A DNA stretch of 64,000 nucleotides from CAVPGP01 sp963718065. Its GTDB lineage: Bacteria; Actinomycetota; Thermoleophilia; Gaiellales; Gaiellaceae. The stretch lies in assembly GCA_963718065.1 (NCBI GenBank), contig CAVQYE010000009.1, forward strand, positions 124,001 through 188,000, in the 5' to 3' direction. Position numbers and translations under genes: made by a program. The notes beneath the pieces are model-generated. The model saw nothing but the letters and a program-made list of their open reading frames with translations, did not search any database and was not told the DNA's origin. Shown one piece after another: positions 33,738 to 42,725 of the stretch. The stretch's first letter is position 1; each line of letters starts with the position of its first letter.

Positions 33738-34069
33738 CAGTCCTCCAGTCTTGGTTTCTTTGAGAGCTGCTGCTCGAGGCGAGAGAGACGCGCCTCGAAG
33801 AAGTCGCGATATGGGGCCAGCCATGCGTCGGCCCCGGCAAGCGGTGTGACGTCCAGGCGGCAAGGGCGCCACTGCGCCGACCTTCCCTTGACGACGAGGC
33901 CTGCCCGCTCGAGCACCTTGAGATGGCGAGACACCGACGGCAGGCTCATCGCGTGTGGCGCTGCGAGCTCGTTGACGGTGGCCTCGCCCTCGGCCAGCCG
34001 GGCCAGGATCGCACGACGCGTCGGGTCGGCGAGGGCGGCGAACGTTGTGCTGAGCTGGTCCGGTTTCAT
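33737..34069 (-). CDS. ArsR-family winged-helix transcriptional repressor
   Basis: 110 residues: ALADPTRRAILARLAEGEATV, recognition helix LPSVSRHLKVLERAGLV and wing region KGRSAQWRPCRL. No CxC metal site, so it likely belongs to the non-metal ArsR group that senses through partner or other ligands. It is co-transcribed with the SRPBCC gene and its own start lies beside a strong palindrome (34068-34103), implying autoregulation. Confidence 0.9.
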   Translation of the reverse strand: MKPDQLSTTFAALADPTRRAILARLAEGEATVNELAAPHAMSLPSVSRHLKVLERAGLVVKGRSAQWRPCRLDVTPLAGADAWLAPYRDFFEARLSRLEQQLSKKPRLED

Positions 34070-34103
34070 TTAGCGATGCTGCTAATTAGCAGATCGGCTA
34101 AAT
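34068..34103. promoter_or_regulatory. Palindromic operator candidate for the ArsR regulator
   Basis: A perfect 14-bp palindrome CTGCTAATTAGCAG (34079-34092) nested in a second pair ATTTAGC (34068-34074) / GCTAAAT (34097-34103); both share the same centre at 34085.5. This AT-rich symmetry stands out in GC-rich sequence and lies between the divergent ArsR-SRPBCC and VOC genes. Confidence 0.8.
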
Positions 34104-34139
34104 AAAGCAGCAAGAGACCCGGCTGTCAAGCTTCAGTCC

Positions 34140-34565
34140 GTGGAGCAGCGCGTGACTCTGCTGACGCTCGGTGTCTCGGACTACGCGCGCGCGACGGCGT
34201 TCTACGCAGCGCTCGGCTGGACGCCGGCGCTCGAGATCGACGAAACGGCGTTCTTCCAGGCCAACGGCGTCATCGTGACGCTGTGGGCGCGGGAGAAGCT
34301 CGCCCCGGACCTGGGGATCCCCGACGACGGTGCGAGCTGGAGCGGCATCGCACTGGCGCACAACGTGCGTTCGCGGGAAGAAGTCGACGAGGTGATCGAA
34401 CTGGCGCGCGCGAACGGCGCCGAGATCACGCGCGAGCCGTCAGAGACGTTCTACGGTGGCTTTGCCGGTGCGTTCCGGGATCTCGACGGGCACGCGTGGG
34501 AGATCGCGCACAACCCCGGCTTCGGCCTGGACGGCAACGGCAACATCGTTCTTCCGAGCGGCTGA
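34140..34565 (+). CDS. VOC-family protein, divergent from the ArsR gene
   Basis: 141 residues from GTG 34140 (MEQRVTLLTLGVSDYARA). VOC features: LLTLGVSDYARATAFYAALGW, TAFFQANGVIVTLW, IALAHNVRSREEVDEVI and the closing FRDLDGHAWEIAHNPG. Probably regulated through the shared palindromic operator, 37 bp upstream. Substrate unknown. Confidence 0.8.
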   Translation: MEQRVTLLTLGVSDYARATAFYAALGWTPALEIDETAFFQANGVIVTLWAREKLAPDLGIPDDGASWSGIALAHNVRSREEVDEVIELARANGAEITREPSETFYGGFAGAFRDLDGHAWEIAHNPGFGLDGNGNIVLPSG

Positions 34566-34574
34566 GCCCACGAC

Positions 34575-35057
34575 TCAGGCGTCAGCGCGCGCCCGCGCTC
34601 GCATCGCCGCCAGCCGTTCGAGACTGGCGGGCGGCCACTGCGTTTCCAGGTCGTAGAAGACGTCGAACGCCGGCACCGAGTCGGGGAGCGTGACCCAACT
34701 CACCTTCGACTTGGTGAAGATGTGCACGTCGGGCTCGACGCTCGTGGGCTCGTCGAGCGTGCCGCCGCGGACGAAGCGCACCTGGGGGCGTCCGTACTCG
34801 CTGAAGACCGCCACCTGGCAGGTCGGGCAGCGGAAGATCCGCTGGGTGCTGCCGTCGTCGCGAGGCACGTCGACCGGCTGCGGATCGCCCGCGAGCAGCT
34901 CCAGACGCTCGGTCTCGATCAGCAGGTTGATGACGAACGCGCTGCCGGTCTGACGCTGGCAATTCAGGCAGTGACAGCAATGCGTATACAGCGGCTCGGA
35001 GGTCAGCCGGTATCGAACCGCTCCGCAGGCGCAGCCTCCCTCACGTGCGACGCTCAT
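34575..35057 (-). CDS. GFA-family (glutathione-dependent formaldehyde-activating-like) zinc protein
   Basis: 160 residues with the GFA cysteine pattern: GGCACGAVRY, HCCHCLNCQRQTG and RCPTCQVAVF, the expected zinc ligands. Family members were named for formaldehyde-glutathione chemistry, but most, including this, have unverified substrates. Ends convergently with the VOC gene, 9 bp apart. Confidence 0.86.
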   Translation of the reverse strand: MSVAREGGCACGAVRYRLTSEPLYTHCCHCLNCQRQTGSAFVINLLIETERLELLAGDPQPVDVPRDDGSTQRIFRCPTCQVAVFSEYGRPQVRFVRGGTLDEPTSVEPDVHIFTKSKVSWVTLPDSVPAFDVFYDLETQWPPASLERLAAMRARARADA

Positions 35058-35076
35058 GGTCTCCTCCTCGACGATG

Positions 35077-35721
35077 TCAGCTGCCGATCAGTTCCTTGAA
35101 CGCGGGCTCGTCGCGAATCGCATCGAGGTCGGAGTCGCCCTTCGCGTAGTCGCGGAACATCTCCGACAGCTCGACCGCCTTCTTGAGGTGCTCCAACGCC
35201 TCCGCCTTCTCACCGGTGAGGCTCTCGCAGCAGGCGAGGTTGTAGAACAGCAAGGGGTACTGCGGATGAACCTCGACCTGGGCGCGTAGCTTCTCCGCCA
35301 CCTCGGCGTGCTCGCCCGCCTCGTAGAGGGGCCTGAGCGGCGCCCAGACGTCCCAGCCGGTGGGCTCGTACGCCTTCCCCGGCGTGGCGCCGAGCGCGAT
35401 GATCGTCGTCTCGGGCTCCTCGGCGAACGCCGTCCGCTTCACACCGGGAGGGGCGTAGACGAAGGTGCCCGTGGGCGCATCCAACCGCTCGCCGTCGAGC
35501 TCGAACACGGCGCGCCCCTCGAGTACGAGGTAGACCTCCTCGTTTCCGCCCGGCTCATCCTCGTCGTGTTCGTTGATGATCCGGTCGCCCGCGGCGTGGC
35601 CGGTCCAGGCGTTGATCCCGAAAGCTGTGACGCCGAGGTGGTGCCGGACCGGCCGCCATGCGCAGCGCCCGTCGTCGACCTCTTCGATCTCGTCGAGCTG
35701 CGCGACCGTGTATCCGCTCAT
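35077..35721 (-). CDS. Cupin domain plus TPR-like helical protein
   Basis: 214 residues from ATG 35721, with AAAGGGG upstream. Residues about 35-110 form a cupin beta-barrel (INEHDEDEPGGNEEVYLVLEGRAVFEL, with the H-x-E-x(n)-E-type metal positions, and PTGTFVYAPPGVKR). Residues about 140-205 are TPR-like helices (YPLLFYNLACCESLTGEKAEALEHL). The combination suggests a small-molecule sensor or scaffold; function unknown. Confidence 0.8.
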   Translation of the reverse strand: MSGYTVAQLDEIEEVDDGRCAWRPVRHHLGVTAFGINAWTGHAAGDRIINEHDEDEPGGNEEVYLVLEGRAVFELDGERLDAPTGTFVYAPPGVKRTAFAEEPETTIIALGATPGKAYEPTGWDVWAPLRPLYEAGEHAEVAEKLRAQVEVHPQYPLLFYNLACCESLTGEKAEALEHLKKAVELSEMFRDYAKGDSDLDAIRDEPAFKELIGS

Positions 35722-35840
35722 CGGAACCCCTTTCTCGTTGCCCTCGGCAGACGCGATGAGTCTAGGGGAGCGCGATCGACCGACGCGAGAGGTCATCGCG
35801 GCTGCGGGGTACGCTTCGAGTGGAAGCAGAGGAGCACTCA

Positions 35841-36032
35841 TTGGCACCCTCGAAAAAGGCACCACACACCGGCACGTTTCTCGGCGTGCCCTACGACTGG
35901 CGGTTGCACGGCGTCAAAGCGCGCGTTCGGGAGAGCTGGTGGAACCCGAATGAGCCGCGCCTCTTCACGCCGAGGGCCTTCGGCTGGGGTTACGCCATCA
36001 ACCTGGCGCGGCTGTTTCGGCGTCGATCGTAG
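35841..36032 (+). CDS. DUF5808-like small protein
   Basis: 63 residues. TTG 35841 is chosen because AGAGGAG (35828-35834) sits six bases upstream; GTG 35820 is in frame but lacks a ribosome-binding site. The core VPYDWRLHG, RESWWNPNEPRLFTPRAFGWGYAINLARLF resembles DUF5808 (WNP..PR...PR.FGWG..N). Function unknown. Base composition is less GC-rich than the neighbours. Confidence 0.65.
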   Translation: MAPSKKAPHTGTFLGVPYDWRLHGVKARVRESWWNPNEPRLFTPRAFGWGYAINLARLFRRRS

Positions 36033-36113
36033 AGTTCCAAGTCCGTTCGATTGGCGGGCCAATGAGGGTGAGTAAACGTCGCTCGTCCTGGAACGCCGGT
36101 TCTCTCGGCCGCG

Positions 36114-36461
36114 CTACCCGACGAGCAACGTGGCGTCGAACCAGACGTCCTCGAAGCCCGGCTCGACGACGACGCCATGGCCTGGAGGGAGCGCGAGGTA
36201 AGGGATGATCTCCGGGCTCCACTCAGGCAAGTGAGAGACGTGCAGCGGGACGAAGAAGTCGTCACCCTGCGTTGCGGGATCTGAGATGTCTCCACCCCAG
36301 ATGTACCAGCCGGTCGTGTCACCGACAGGCAGGTGCCGAATAGCCTTCACCGGCCGCGCGCCCTGCTGGACGTTCAGAGCGATTCCGACCTTCTCGTCAT
36401 CCGGCGCGGGAACGGGTGTGACGCCGAACCGGCTACACGTTTCGAGCTGCTGGATCGTCAC
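36114..36461 (-). CDS. Imm33-like (DUF2185) putative immunity protein
   Basis: 115 residues, soluble, beginning MTIQQLETCSRFGVTPVP. VKAIRHLPVGDTTGWYIWGGD followed by DDFFVPLHVSHL resembles the Imm33/DUF2185 family, small proteins often next to polymorphic toxins or as orphan immunity genes. No toxin gene is visible here. Read this as a family resemblance, not a demonstrated role. Confidence 0.5.
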   Translation of the reverse strand: MTIQQLETCSRFGVTPVPAPDDEKVGIALNVQQGARPVKAIRHLPVGDTTGWYIWGGDISDPATQGDDFFVPLHVSHLPEWSPEIIPYLALPPGHGVVVEPGFEDVWFDATLLVG

Positions 36462-36546
36462 ATTGTCGATGCCGGAAGTAGAGCAGCCCTTGCCTCGGTC
36501 AAATGTGCGGGAATGTCCCTCGACAAACTCGTACTCTTGGGGTCAA

Positions 36547-36786
36547 GTGCCTTGGCCGACCAAAGATTCCGAGAGCTACTTCTCTGAACGTGGCTTCGCT
36601 CTTCGTGTAGTCGAGGACACCACACATGGCGACTACGCGGCCGACCTCCTTTCGGCGAACCAAGAGCGTCGACTTCAGCCGCGCTACGGATCAGGACCAA
36701 CCAAAGAGCAAGCAGCGGAATCCGCCGTGCGCCGCTACCACGTTGAGCAGGAGCCAACGCGTCCGCTCCCGCGACGACTTCCATAA
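36547..36786 (+). CDS. Small hypothetical protein (79 aa)
   Basis: Open frame from GTG 36547 (VPWPTKDSESYFSERG) to 36786, with RVVEDTTHGDYAADLLSANQ and YGSGPTKEQAAESAVRRYHVEQE. The glycine-rich turn and C-terminal helix look like a real small domain. Start is uncertain; codon use is lower in GC at third positions than the surrounding operons. No family recognised. Confidence 0.5.
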   Translation: MPWPTKDSESYFSERGFALRVVEDTTHGDYAADLLSANQERRLQPRYGSGPTKEQAAESAVRRYHVEQEPTRPLPRRLP

Positions 36787-36852
36787 GCATGGAAGCTCGC
36801 GTGGGCCGTGTGCGGGCATGCCCCGAGCGATGCGCCTGCCTTGTCGGGTTCA

Positions 36853-37299
36853 ATGCGGCTGATGTCCCTCGAGGAGAACTCCAACTGCGAGTACACGCAC
36901 GCCAGCTTCCGGCTCGTCGGGCCGGATCTCGTTCCGGCCACAATCGAACGCCGGACGGGACTCACTGGGTCTGGCGCAGAGAAGAACCAGCTGAGGCGAT
37001 CGCGCACTGGCCGGGGCGTTCGACAACCAACGGGCGTCTGGTTCATCTCATCGGAAGGGCAGATCGGTAGCACGAGCCTTGAGCGCCACCTGTTGTACCT
37101 GCTGGACATTCTCGAACCGCAGCGCGACACGCTGCGAGAGGTCATGAGCGAGCAGTCGCTTCAGGCCGACTTCTCCTGCTACTGGGTGTCGGCCACCGGC
37201 CAAGGAGGCCCGGCGGTCGGCCCGACAACTCTGCGACGGGCCAGCGACCTGTCCGCCACTCTCGGCTTCGAGTTCCACGGCCCATTCGGCGATGAGTAG
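36853..37299 (+). CDS. DUF4279-domain protein
   Basis: About 148 residues from ATG 36853 (ATG 36862 possible). YTHASFRLVGPDLVPATIERRTGL, GVWFISSEG and LERHLLYLLDILEPQRDTL match the DUF4279 pattern of beta strand-helix repeats. The family is uncharacterised and often found as isolated small genes. Like its two upstream neighbours it shows relaxed third-position GC, hinting at recent acquisition. Confidence 0.7.
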   Translation: MRLMSLEENSNCEYTHASFRLVGPDLVPATIERRTGLTGSGAEKNQLRRSRTGRGVRQPTGVWFISSEGQIGSTSLERHLLYLLDILEPQRDTLREVMSEQSLQADFSCYWVSATGQGGPAVGPTTLRRASDLSATLGFEFHGPFGDE

Positions 37300-37342
37300 C
37301 TCGGTAGCCTGGGCCAGGCACCCTGTCGCCCGACCGCGCGCT

Positions 37343-38728
37343 CTATGCGCGCGCCGGTTCGAACCTCAGCTTCGCCAGCACCCTGCCCTCGGGGATGCGC
37401 GTCGGGTACTCGCGCGTCAGGCACGCGCGGCACAACGCCGACTCGGGGCGCCGCGTCGCCTCCTGCAGGCCCTCGAGCGAGATGTACGCGAGCGAGGTCG
37501 CGCCGATCGCCTTCCGCACGCCTTCGACATCCGTGCGCGCGGCGATCAGTTCGTCGTCGTCGGCTAGGTCGATGCCGTAGAAGCACGGCCCGATCACCGG
37601 TGGCGATGAGATGCGCACATGCACCTCGGCCGCGCCGGCGTCGAAGAGCATCTGCACGATCTGGCGGGTCGTGTTGCCGCGGACGATCGAGTCGTCGATG
37701 ACGACGAGGCGCTGCCCTGCGACCTCGGCGAGCGGGTTGAACTTGAGGCGGATGCCCTGTTGGCGCAACCCCTGGTCGGGCTGGATGAACGTCCGGCCCA
37801 CATAGCGGTTCTTGATCAGTCCCTCGCTGAACGGGATGCCCGAGGCGCGCGCGAAGCCGATTGCGGCGGGCGTGCCGGAGTCGGGGATCGGCAGCACCAG
37901 GTCAGCGTCGGCGGGCGCCTCGCGGGCCAGTTGCTCGCCCATGCGCACGCGGGCTCCGTGCACCTCGACGCCGTCGAGCCGCGAGTCGGGCCGGGCGAGG
38001 TAGAAGAACTCGAAGATGCAAAGCTCGCCCGTCTCGGCCGGCACCGCCTGGCGCGCGTGCAGGCCGTCCTCGTCGATCACCACGAGCTCGCCGGGCTCGA
38101 TGTCCCGCTCGAACTCCGCGCCGACGAGATCGAGCGCGCACGACTCCGACGCGACGACCCAGTCGCCGTCCAACCGACCGACGGAGAGCGGGCGGAAGCC
38201 GTGCGGGTCGCGGAAGGCGATCAGGCTGCCCTCGACGAGCGCGACGACCGAGTACGCGCCGTCGAGGCGCTCCATCGCGTGCGCGACTGCGTCCGCGAGC
38301 GGCGCAGGATCGTTCGCGATCAGCGCTGCGATCACCTCGGTGTCCGATGTCGAGCCGAGCTTCGTGCCCTCGTCGGCGAGCTCGGTGCGCAGCTCCGAGG
38401 CGTTGACGAGATTGCCGTTGTGGCCGAGCGCGATCGTGCGCGTCGTTCCGCGGTGGAGCAGCGGCTGCGCGTTCGCCCACGCAGAGGCGCCCGTCGTCGA
38501 GTAGCGCGTGTGCCCGATCGCGAGTTGCGCCTCGCCGAGGCCGCCGAGGTTGCGCTCCGAGAAGACCTGCGTCACGAGACCCATGTCCTTCATCACGGTC
38601 AACCGGCCGTGCTCGGACACCGCGACGCCAGCCGACTCCTGGCCGCGGTGCTGTAGCGCGTGCAGCCCGAAGTACGCGATCCGCGCGACGTCGCGCTCGG
38701 GTGCCCGGATGCCGAAGACGCCACACAT
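37343..38728 (-). CDS. purF: Amidophosphoribosyltransferase
   Basis: First committed step of purine synthesis: PRPP + glutamine to phosphoribosylamine. 461 residues, intact. The N-terminal nucleophile is Cys2 (MCGVFGIRAPE), exposed without a long propeptide. The PRPP-binding loop is VVIDDSIVRGNTTR. Cysteines in ELCIFEFFYLARPDS, IGPCFYGIDLA and ALCRACLTREYP correspond to 4Fe-4S ligands of the Bacillus-type enzyme, so an iron-sulfur cluster is expected. It follows purL by 10 bp. Confidence 0.96.
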   Translation of the reverse strand: MCGVFGIRAPERDVARIAYFGLHALQHRGQESAGVAVSEHGRLTVMKDMGLVTQVFSERNLGGLGEAQLAIGHTRYSTTGASAWANAQPLLHRGTTRTIALGHNGNLVNASELRTELADEGTKLGSTSDTEVIAALIANDPAPLADAVAHAMERLDGAYSVVALVEGSLIAFRDPHGFRPLSVGRLDGDWVVASESCALDLVGAEFERDIEPGELVVIDEDGLHARQAVPAETGELCIFEFFYLARPDSRLDGVEVHGARVRMGEQLAREAPADADLVLPIPDSGTPAAIGFARASGIPFSEGLIKNRYVGRTFIQPDQGLRQQGIRLKFNPLAEVAGQRLVVIDDSIVRGNTTRQIVQMLFDAGAAEVHVRISSPPVIGPCFYGIDLADDDELIAARTDVEGVRKAIGATSLAYISLEGLQEATRRPESALCRACLTREYPTRIPEGRVLAKLRFEPARA

Positions 38729-38738
38729 CAGCGCACCA

Positions 38739-40832
38739 CTACGTCCAGGCCTCTTCCAGGTCGGCGAGCGAGACGCCCAGCACCGAGTTGCCCTTCACGA
38801 CGCCGATCTTGCGCAACGGGACTATCCCGTCCAGCCGGCTCTCGAACCTTGGAGCACACGCGACGACGGCCCGGCCGCCGGTCTCGCCGAAGAGCTCGAC
38901 CGGATCGTCCGCCAGATCGAGATCGACGCCGGCTCCGCTCGCGACGGCGCTCTCGGCGAGACACACCGCGAGCCCGCCTTCCGAGCAGTCGTGCGCGAAG
39001 GAGAGGAGGGGCGCCGAGCGCCACAGGAACTCCACGAGCGCGGCCTCCGCTTCGAGATCGAGGTCCGGAGGTCGCCCGTGCGGGTGCGAGTAGAGCGCCT
39101 GGTACTCCGAGCCGTCGAGCGCGACGCGGCCGGCGCCGGCGAGCAGGACCACATCGCCGTCGTTCCAGGCGCCCGGCACACGTCGCACGTCGGGCACGAG
39201 GCCGACACAGCCGACGACGGGAGTCGGGTGGATCGACCTGCCGCTCGTCTCGTTGTAGAGCGAGACGTTGCCGGAGACGATCGGGATCCCGAGCGCGCGG
39301 CAGGCATCCGACATGCCGTCGATCGCCTCGGCGAGCTCCCACGCCACCTCCGGCTTCTCGGGGTTGCCGAAATTGAGGCAGTCCGTCAGCGCGAGCGGCT
39401 CGCCGCCGGCGCACGCGACGTTCCTGGCCGCCTCGAGCACCGCGACCGCGCCGCCGGTGCGCGGGTCGAGACTTGCGAGCCGGCCCGAGCCGTCGAGCGA
39501 GACGGCGAGCCCGCGCAGCGAGGGGCGCAGGCGCAGGACAGCGGCGTCGAACCCGGGGCGGCGCACGGTGCGGGAGCCGACGAGGTGGTCGTAGCGGCGG
39601 AAGATCCATGTGCGGCGCTTCACATTCGGCGAGGCGAGCAGATCCAGCAACGCCTGCTTCGTCTTCGGCGCGTCGGGGATGGGCTCCGCCTCCATCGCCG
39701 GCAGCCGCGGCGCGAGCGCCAGCTCGTACCGCGGGCACTCGTCGGTGAGGAGCGCGGCCGGGATCTCGCCGACCGGCTCGTCGTCGACGAGCGCGCGCAG
39801 GATCGCCGGTGCCGGTCACCTCGCCGATCACCGGAGTGGTGCAGCTCCCAGCGCTCGCAGACGGCGAGCACTGCGTCGAGGCGCTTCGGCTCGACGACCG
39901 CCACCATCCGCTCCTGGCTCTCCGAGATCATGATCTCCCACGGCTCCATGCCCTCCTCGCGGAGCGGCACCCGGTCGAGATTGACGTCGACGCCGGCGCC
40001 GTCCTTCGCCATCTCGGAGAGTGACGACGCGAGCCCCGCCGCGCCGCAGTCCTGCAGCGAGACGACGCAGCGCGCGCTCGACGAGCTCCATGCAGACCTC
40101 GATCAGCTTCTTGCCCGTGAAGGGGTCGCCGACCTGCACGCTCGGCCGCTTGCCCGCGTCGTCCTCGCCGAGCTCGGCGCTCGCGAGCACGCTCGCGCCG
40201 CCGATCCCGTCGCGCCCGGTTGTCGCGCCGAAGAGGACGATTGGATTGCCGATGCCGGTCGCCTTGGCGCTGAGCACGCGCTCGGTCGGCAGTAGGCCGA
40301 TACACATCGCGTTGACGAGGCAGTTGTCCGCGTACGCCTCGTCGAAGACGGCTTCGCCGCCGACGGTTGGCACGCCGACGCAGTTCCCGTAGTGGCCGAT
40401 CCCGGAGACGGCGCGTTCGAATTGCCACCCGGGCTCGCCGAACCGCAGCCCGTCGAGCAGTGCGATCGGGCGCGCGCCCATCGCGGTGATGTCGCGCAGG
40501 ATGCCGCCGACCCCGGTCGCGGCGCCCTGAAACGGCTCGACGGCGGACGGATGGTTGTGCGACTCGACCTTGAAGGCGACGGCCTCGCCCTCGCCGAGGT
40601 CGATCACGCCGGCGTTCTCGCCGGGCCCCTGCAAGACACGCTCGCCCTCAGACGGCAGTCGCTTCAGCAGCAGCGCGGAGTGCTTGTAGCCGCAGTGCTC
40701 CGACCAGAGCAGCGAGAAGACCGCCAGCTCGAAATGGTTCGGGGCGCGGCCGAGCAGGTCGTTGATTCGCTCGAACTCCTGGTCTGTAAGACCGAGTGCG
40801 CGATGCAGCGGCTGTTCCGCGACAGAGCTCAG
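38739..40832 (-). CDS. purL: FGAM synthase large subunit, small-type PurL (frameshifted)
   Basis: ATP-dependent amidation of FGAR with PurS and PurQ (both at 59-60 kb). Seen in order: LHRALGLTDQEFERI, SLLWSEHCGYKHS, FKVESHNHPSA, GYGNCVGVP-like GHYGNCVGVP, LFGATTGRDGIGG, SLQDCGAAGL, ISESQERM, TDCLNFGNPEKPEVAW, SGNVSLYNE, FAHDCSEGGLAV. Frame changes, all consistent with +1 insertions, lie at 40067 (extra G), about 39832 and about 39800. Intact length about 695 residues, typical of the small PurL. The start is unclear: no ATG or GTG in frame; CTG 40832 is provisional. Confidence 0.88.
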
Positions 40833-40914
40833 GCGACCATGGTATCGGGGAAGGCTGACGGCCCCGCCACGTTGTGTCTCACGTGGCGGCGTCTTCCACC
40901 GTTGTACTACCCGG

Positions 40915-41817
40915 ATGACTCGTCGCCAGGGGATCATGCTGCTCGCGCTCGCCGCCATCTGGGGCGCGTCGTTCATGTTCATCAAGATCGCCGTCAGGGA
41001 GATCGAGCCGGCGACGGTCGTCTTCTGGCGGCTCGCTCTTGGGACGCTCGGGCTCCTGCCGATCGCGCCGTTCGTCGTCGGCCGCCGGGAGCTCCTGGCC
41101 CAGCTGCGGCGCTACGCCTGGCCGCTGGTGATCCTCGGAGTCCTGAATGCGGTGATTCCGTTCTGGTTCCTCAGCTGGAGCGAGACGCGGATCGACTCAG
41201 GCCTCGCCGCGGTGCTGCAGGCCTCGACGCCGCTTTTCGCCGCGCTGCTGGCGCTCGGCTTCAGCCACTCCGACCGGGTCAGAGGGCTTCGGCTCGCGGG
41301 TGTCCTCGTCGGCTTTGCCGGCGTCGCGCTCCTCGTCGGCGCGCAGCCGAGCGGCGACGTCCTCGCGGCGGTCGCCGTCCTCGTCACCGCCGTCTGCTAC
41401 GCGGCGGGCGCGCTCTACGGCGGCCGGCGCCTCTCGCAGCTGCCGCCGTTGACCGTCGCGTTCGGGTCGCTGCTGACGGCGACGATCGTCAGCGCTCCGA
41501 TCGGCTTGCTGCAGGCGCCGAGCTCGGTGCCGGGCTGGAAAGCGCTCGCATCGGTCGCCGTGCTCGGCTTCGCAGGCCTGTCGGTCGCCTACGTCCTCTA
41601 CTTCGCGCTCATCGCGGGCGCCGGCGCGTCGCGCGCAGTGCTCGTCACCTACCTTGTCCCGGCGATGGCCCTGGGCTACGGCGTCGCGTTCCTCGACGAG
41701 CCGCTGACGTGGTCGGCGCTCGCCGGCCTGGTGCTGATCCTCGGCGGCGTCGCCCTCGGCTCGGGTGTCCGCTGGGGCCGGCGGCGCGCGCGGGTAGCCT
41801 CGGAGGTCCCGCTATGA
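40915..41817 (+). CDS. EamA/DMT-family transporter, first of pair
   Basis: 300 residues with ten hydrophobic segments in two EamA halves, starting MTRRQGIMLLALAAIWGASFMFIKIA. Members export amino acids or other small metabolites. Start ATG 40915, divergent from purL across about 80 bp. It overlaps the second EamA gene (ATGA at 41814-41817). Confidence 0.9.
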   Translation: MTRRQGIMLLALAAIWGASFMFIKIAVREIEPATVVFWRLALGTLGLLPIAPFVVGRRELLAQLRRYAWPLVILGVLNAVIPFWFLSWSETRIDSGLAAVLQASTPLFAALLALGFSHSDRVRGLRLAGVLVGFAGVALLVGAQPSGDVLAAVAVLVTAVCYAAGALYGGRRLSQLPPLTVAFGSLLTATIVSAPIGLLQAPSSVPGWKALASVAVLGFAGLSVAYVLYFALIAGAGASRAVLVTYLVPAMALGYGVAFLDEPLTWSALAGLVLILGGVALGSGVRWGRRRARVASEVPL

Positions 41818-42725
41818 CCCGCTCCTACGTCCCGCTCATCCTGCTGCTTTCGTCCCTCTGGGGAGCGTCGTACCTCTTCATCAAAGTGGCCGGTCGCGAG
41901 ATCTCGCCCGCGCCGATGATGCTCGCCCGCGTCACCGTGGCGATCGTGCTGCTGCTGACGTTTCTCGCCGCACGGGGAGAGCTCGGCCGCTTGCGCGCGC
42001 CCTGGGGCGCCTACGCCCTTGGAGTGACGAACTCGGCGGTCCCGTTCACGCTGATCGCCTGGGGCGAGCGGCACATCGACTCGGGCGTGGCGGCGGTGGC
42101 GAACGCGAGCGTGCCGATCTTCGTCGCGATCCTCGCCGTCTGGTTCCGGCCCGACGAGCGATCGAGGGGCTGGCGCCTCGTGGGGATCCTGCTCGGCATC
42201 GTCGGCGTGGCGGTGCTCGCCGGCTCCTCGCCGGGCAGCGGCTGGTGGTACGTGGCCGGGACGCTGGCGGTCGTGCTCGCGTCGATCTCGTACGCGACGG
42301 CGGGTCTTTGGGGCAAGCATCTGATCGTCCGCACGCCGGGTCCCGTGCTCGCGACGACGTCGCTCATCGGGGCGTTCGTCGTCCTGCTGCCGTTCGGCGT
42401 CGCCCAGGCGCCTTCCGAGCTGCCGAGCGCGAAGGCGATCGGCTGCGTGCTCGCGCTCGCCGTCCTGGGCACGGCCGCCGCGCAGCTGATCTGGTTCAGG
42501 CTGCTCCGCTCGTTCGGCACGTCCCGCTCGAGCCTCGTCACGTACCTGATGCCGGCGACCGCGCTCCTCTACGGCGTCCTGCTCCTGGGCGAGCCGATCA
42601 CGTGGTCCGAGCTCGCCGGGTTCGTGCTGATCCTCGGGGGCGTCGCGCTCGGATCGGGCATCTTCGCGGGGCGAATCCAGCCCGAGCCCCAGTCCGCGGA
42701 GCCCCAGCCCGCCCCCGCCCGATGA
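41814..42725 (+). CDS. EamA/DMT-family transporter, second of pair
   Basis: 303 residues, ten membrane segments, clearly paralogous to the preceding gene: YVPLILLLSSLWGASYLFIKVA, SAVPFTLIAWGERHIDSGVAA, TYLMPATALLYGVLLLGEP. The pair may act as separate exporters or as a heterodimer. A proline-rich C-terminal tail ends in ATGA overlap with the acetyltransferase. Confidence 0.9.
   Translation: MTRSYVPLILLLSSLWGASYLFIKVAGREISPAPMMLARVTVAIVLLLTFLAARGELGRLRAPWGAYALGVTNSAVPFTLIAWGERHIDSGVAAVANASVPIFVAILAVWFRPDERSRGWRLVGILLGIVGVAVLAGSSPGSGWWYVAGTLAVVLASISYATAGLWGKHLIVRTPGPVLATTSLIGAFVVLLPFGVAQAPSELPSAKAIGCVLALAVLGTAAAQLIWFRLLRSFGTSRSSLVTYLMPATALLYGVLLLGEPITWSELAGFVLILGGVALGSGIFAGRIQPEPQSAEPQPAPAR

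Noticed and set aside
36114..37299. A complete polymorphic toxin-immunity locus
   Set aside because: Only an Imm33-like candidate and unknown small genes are present; no toxin domain, secretion signal or repeat-rich partner was found.
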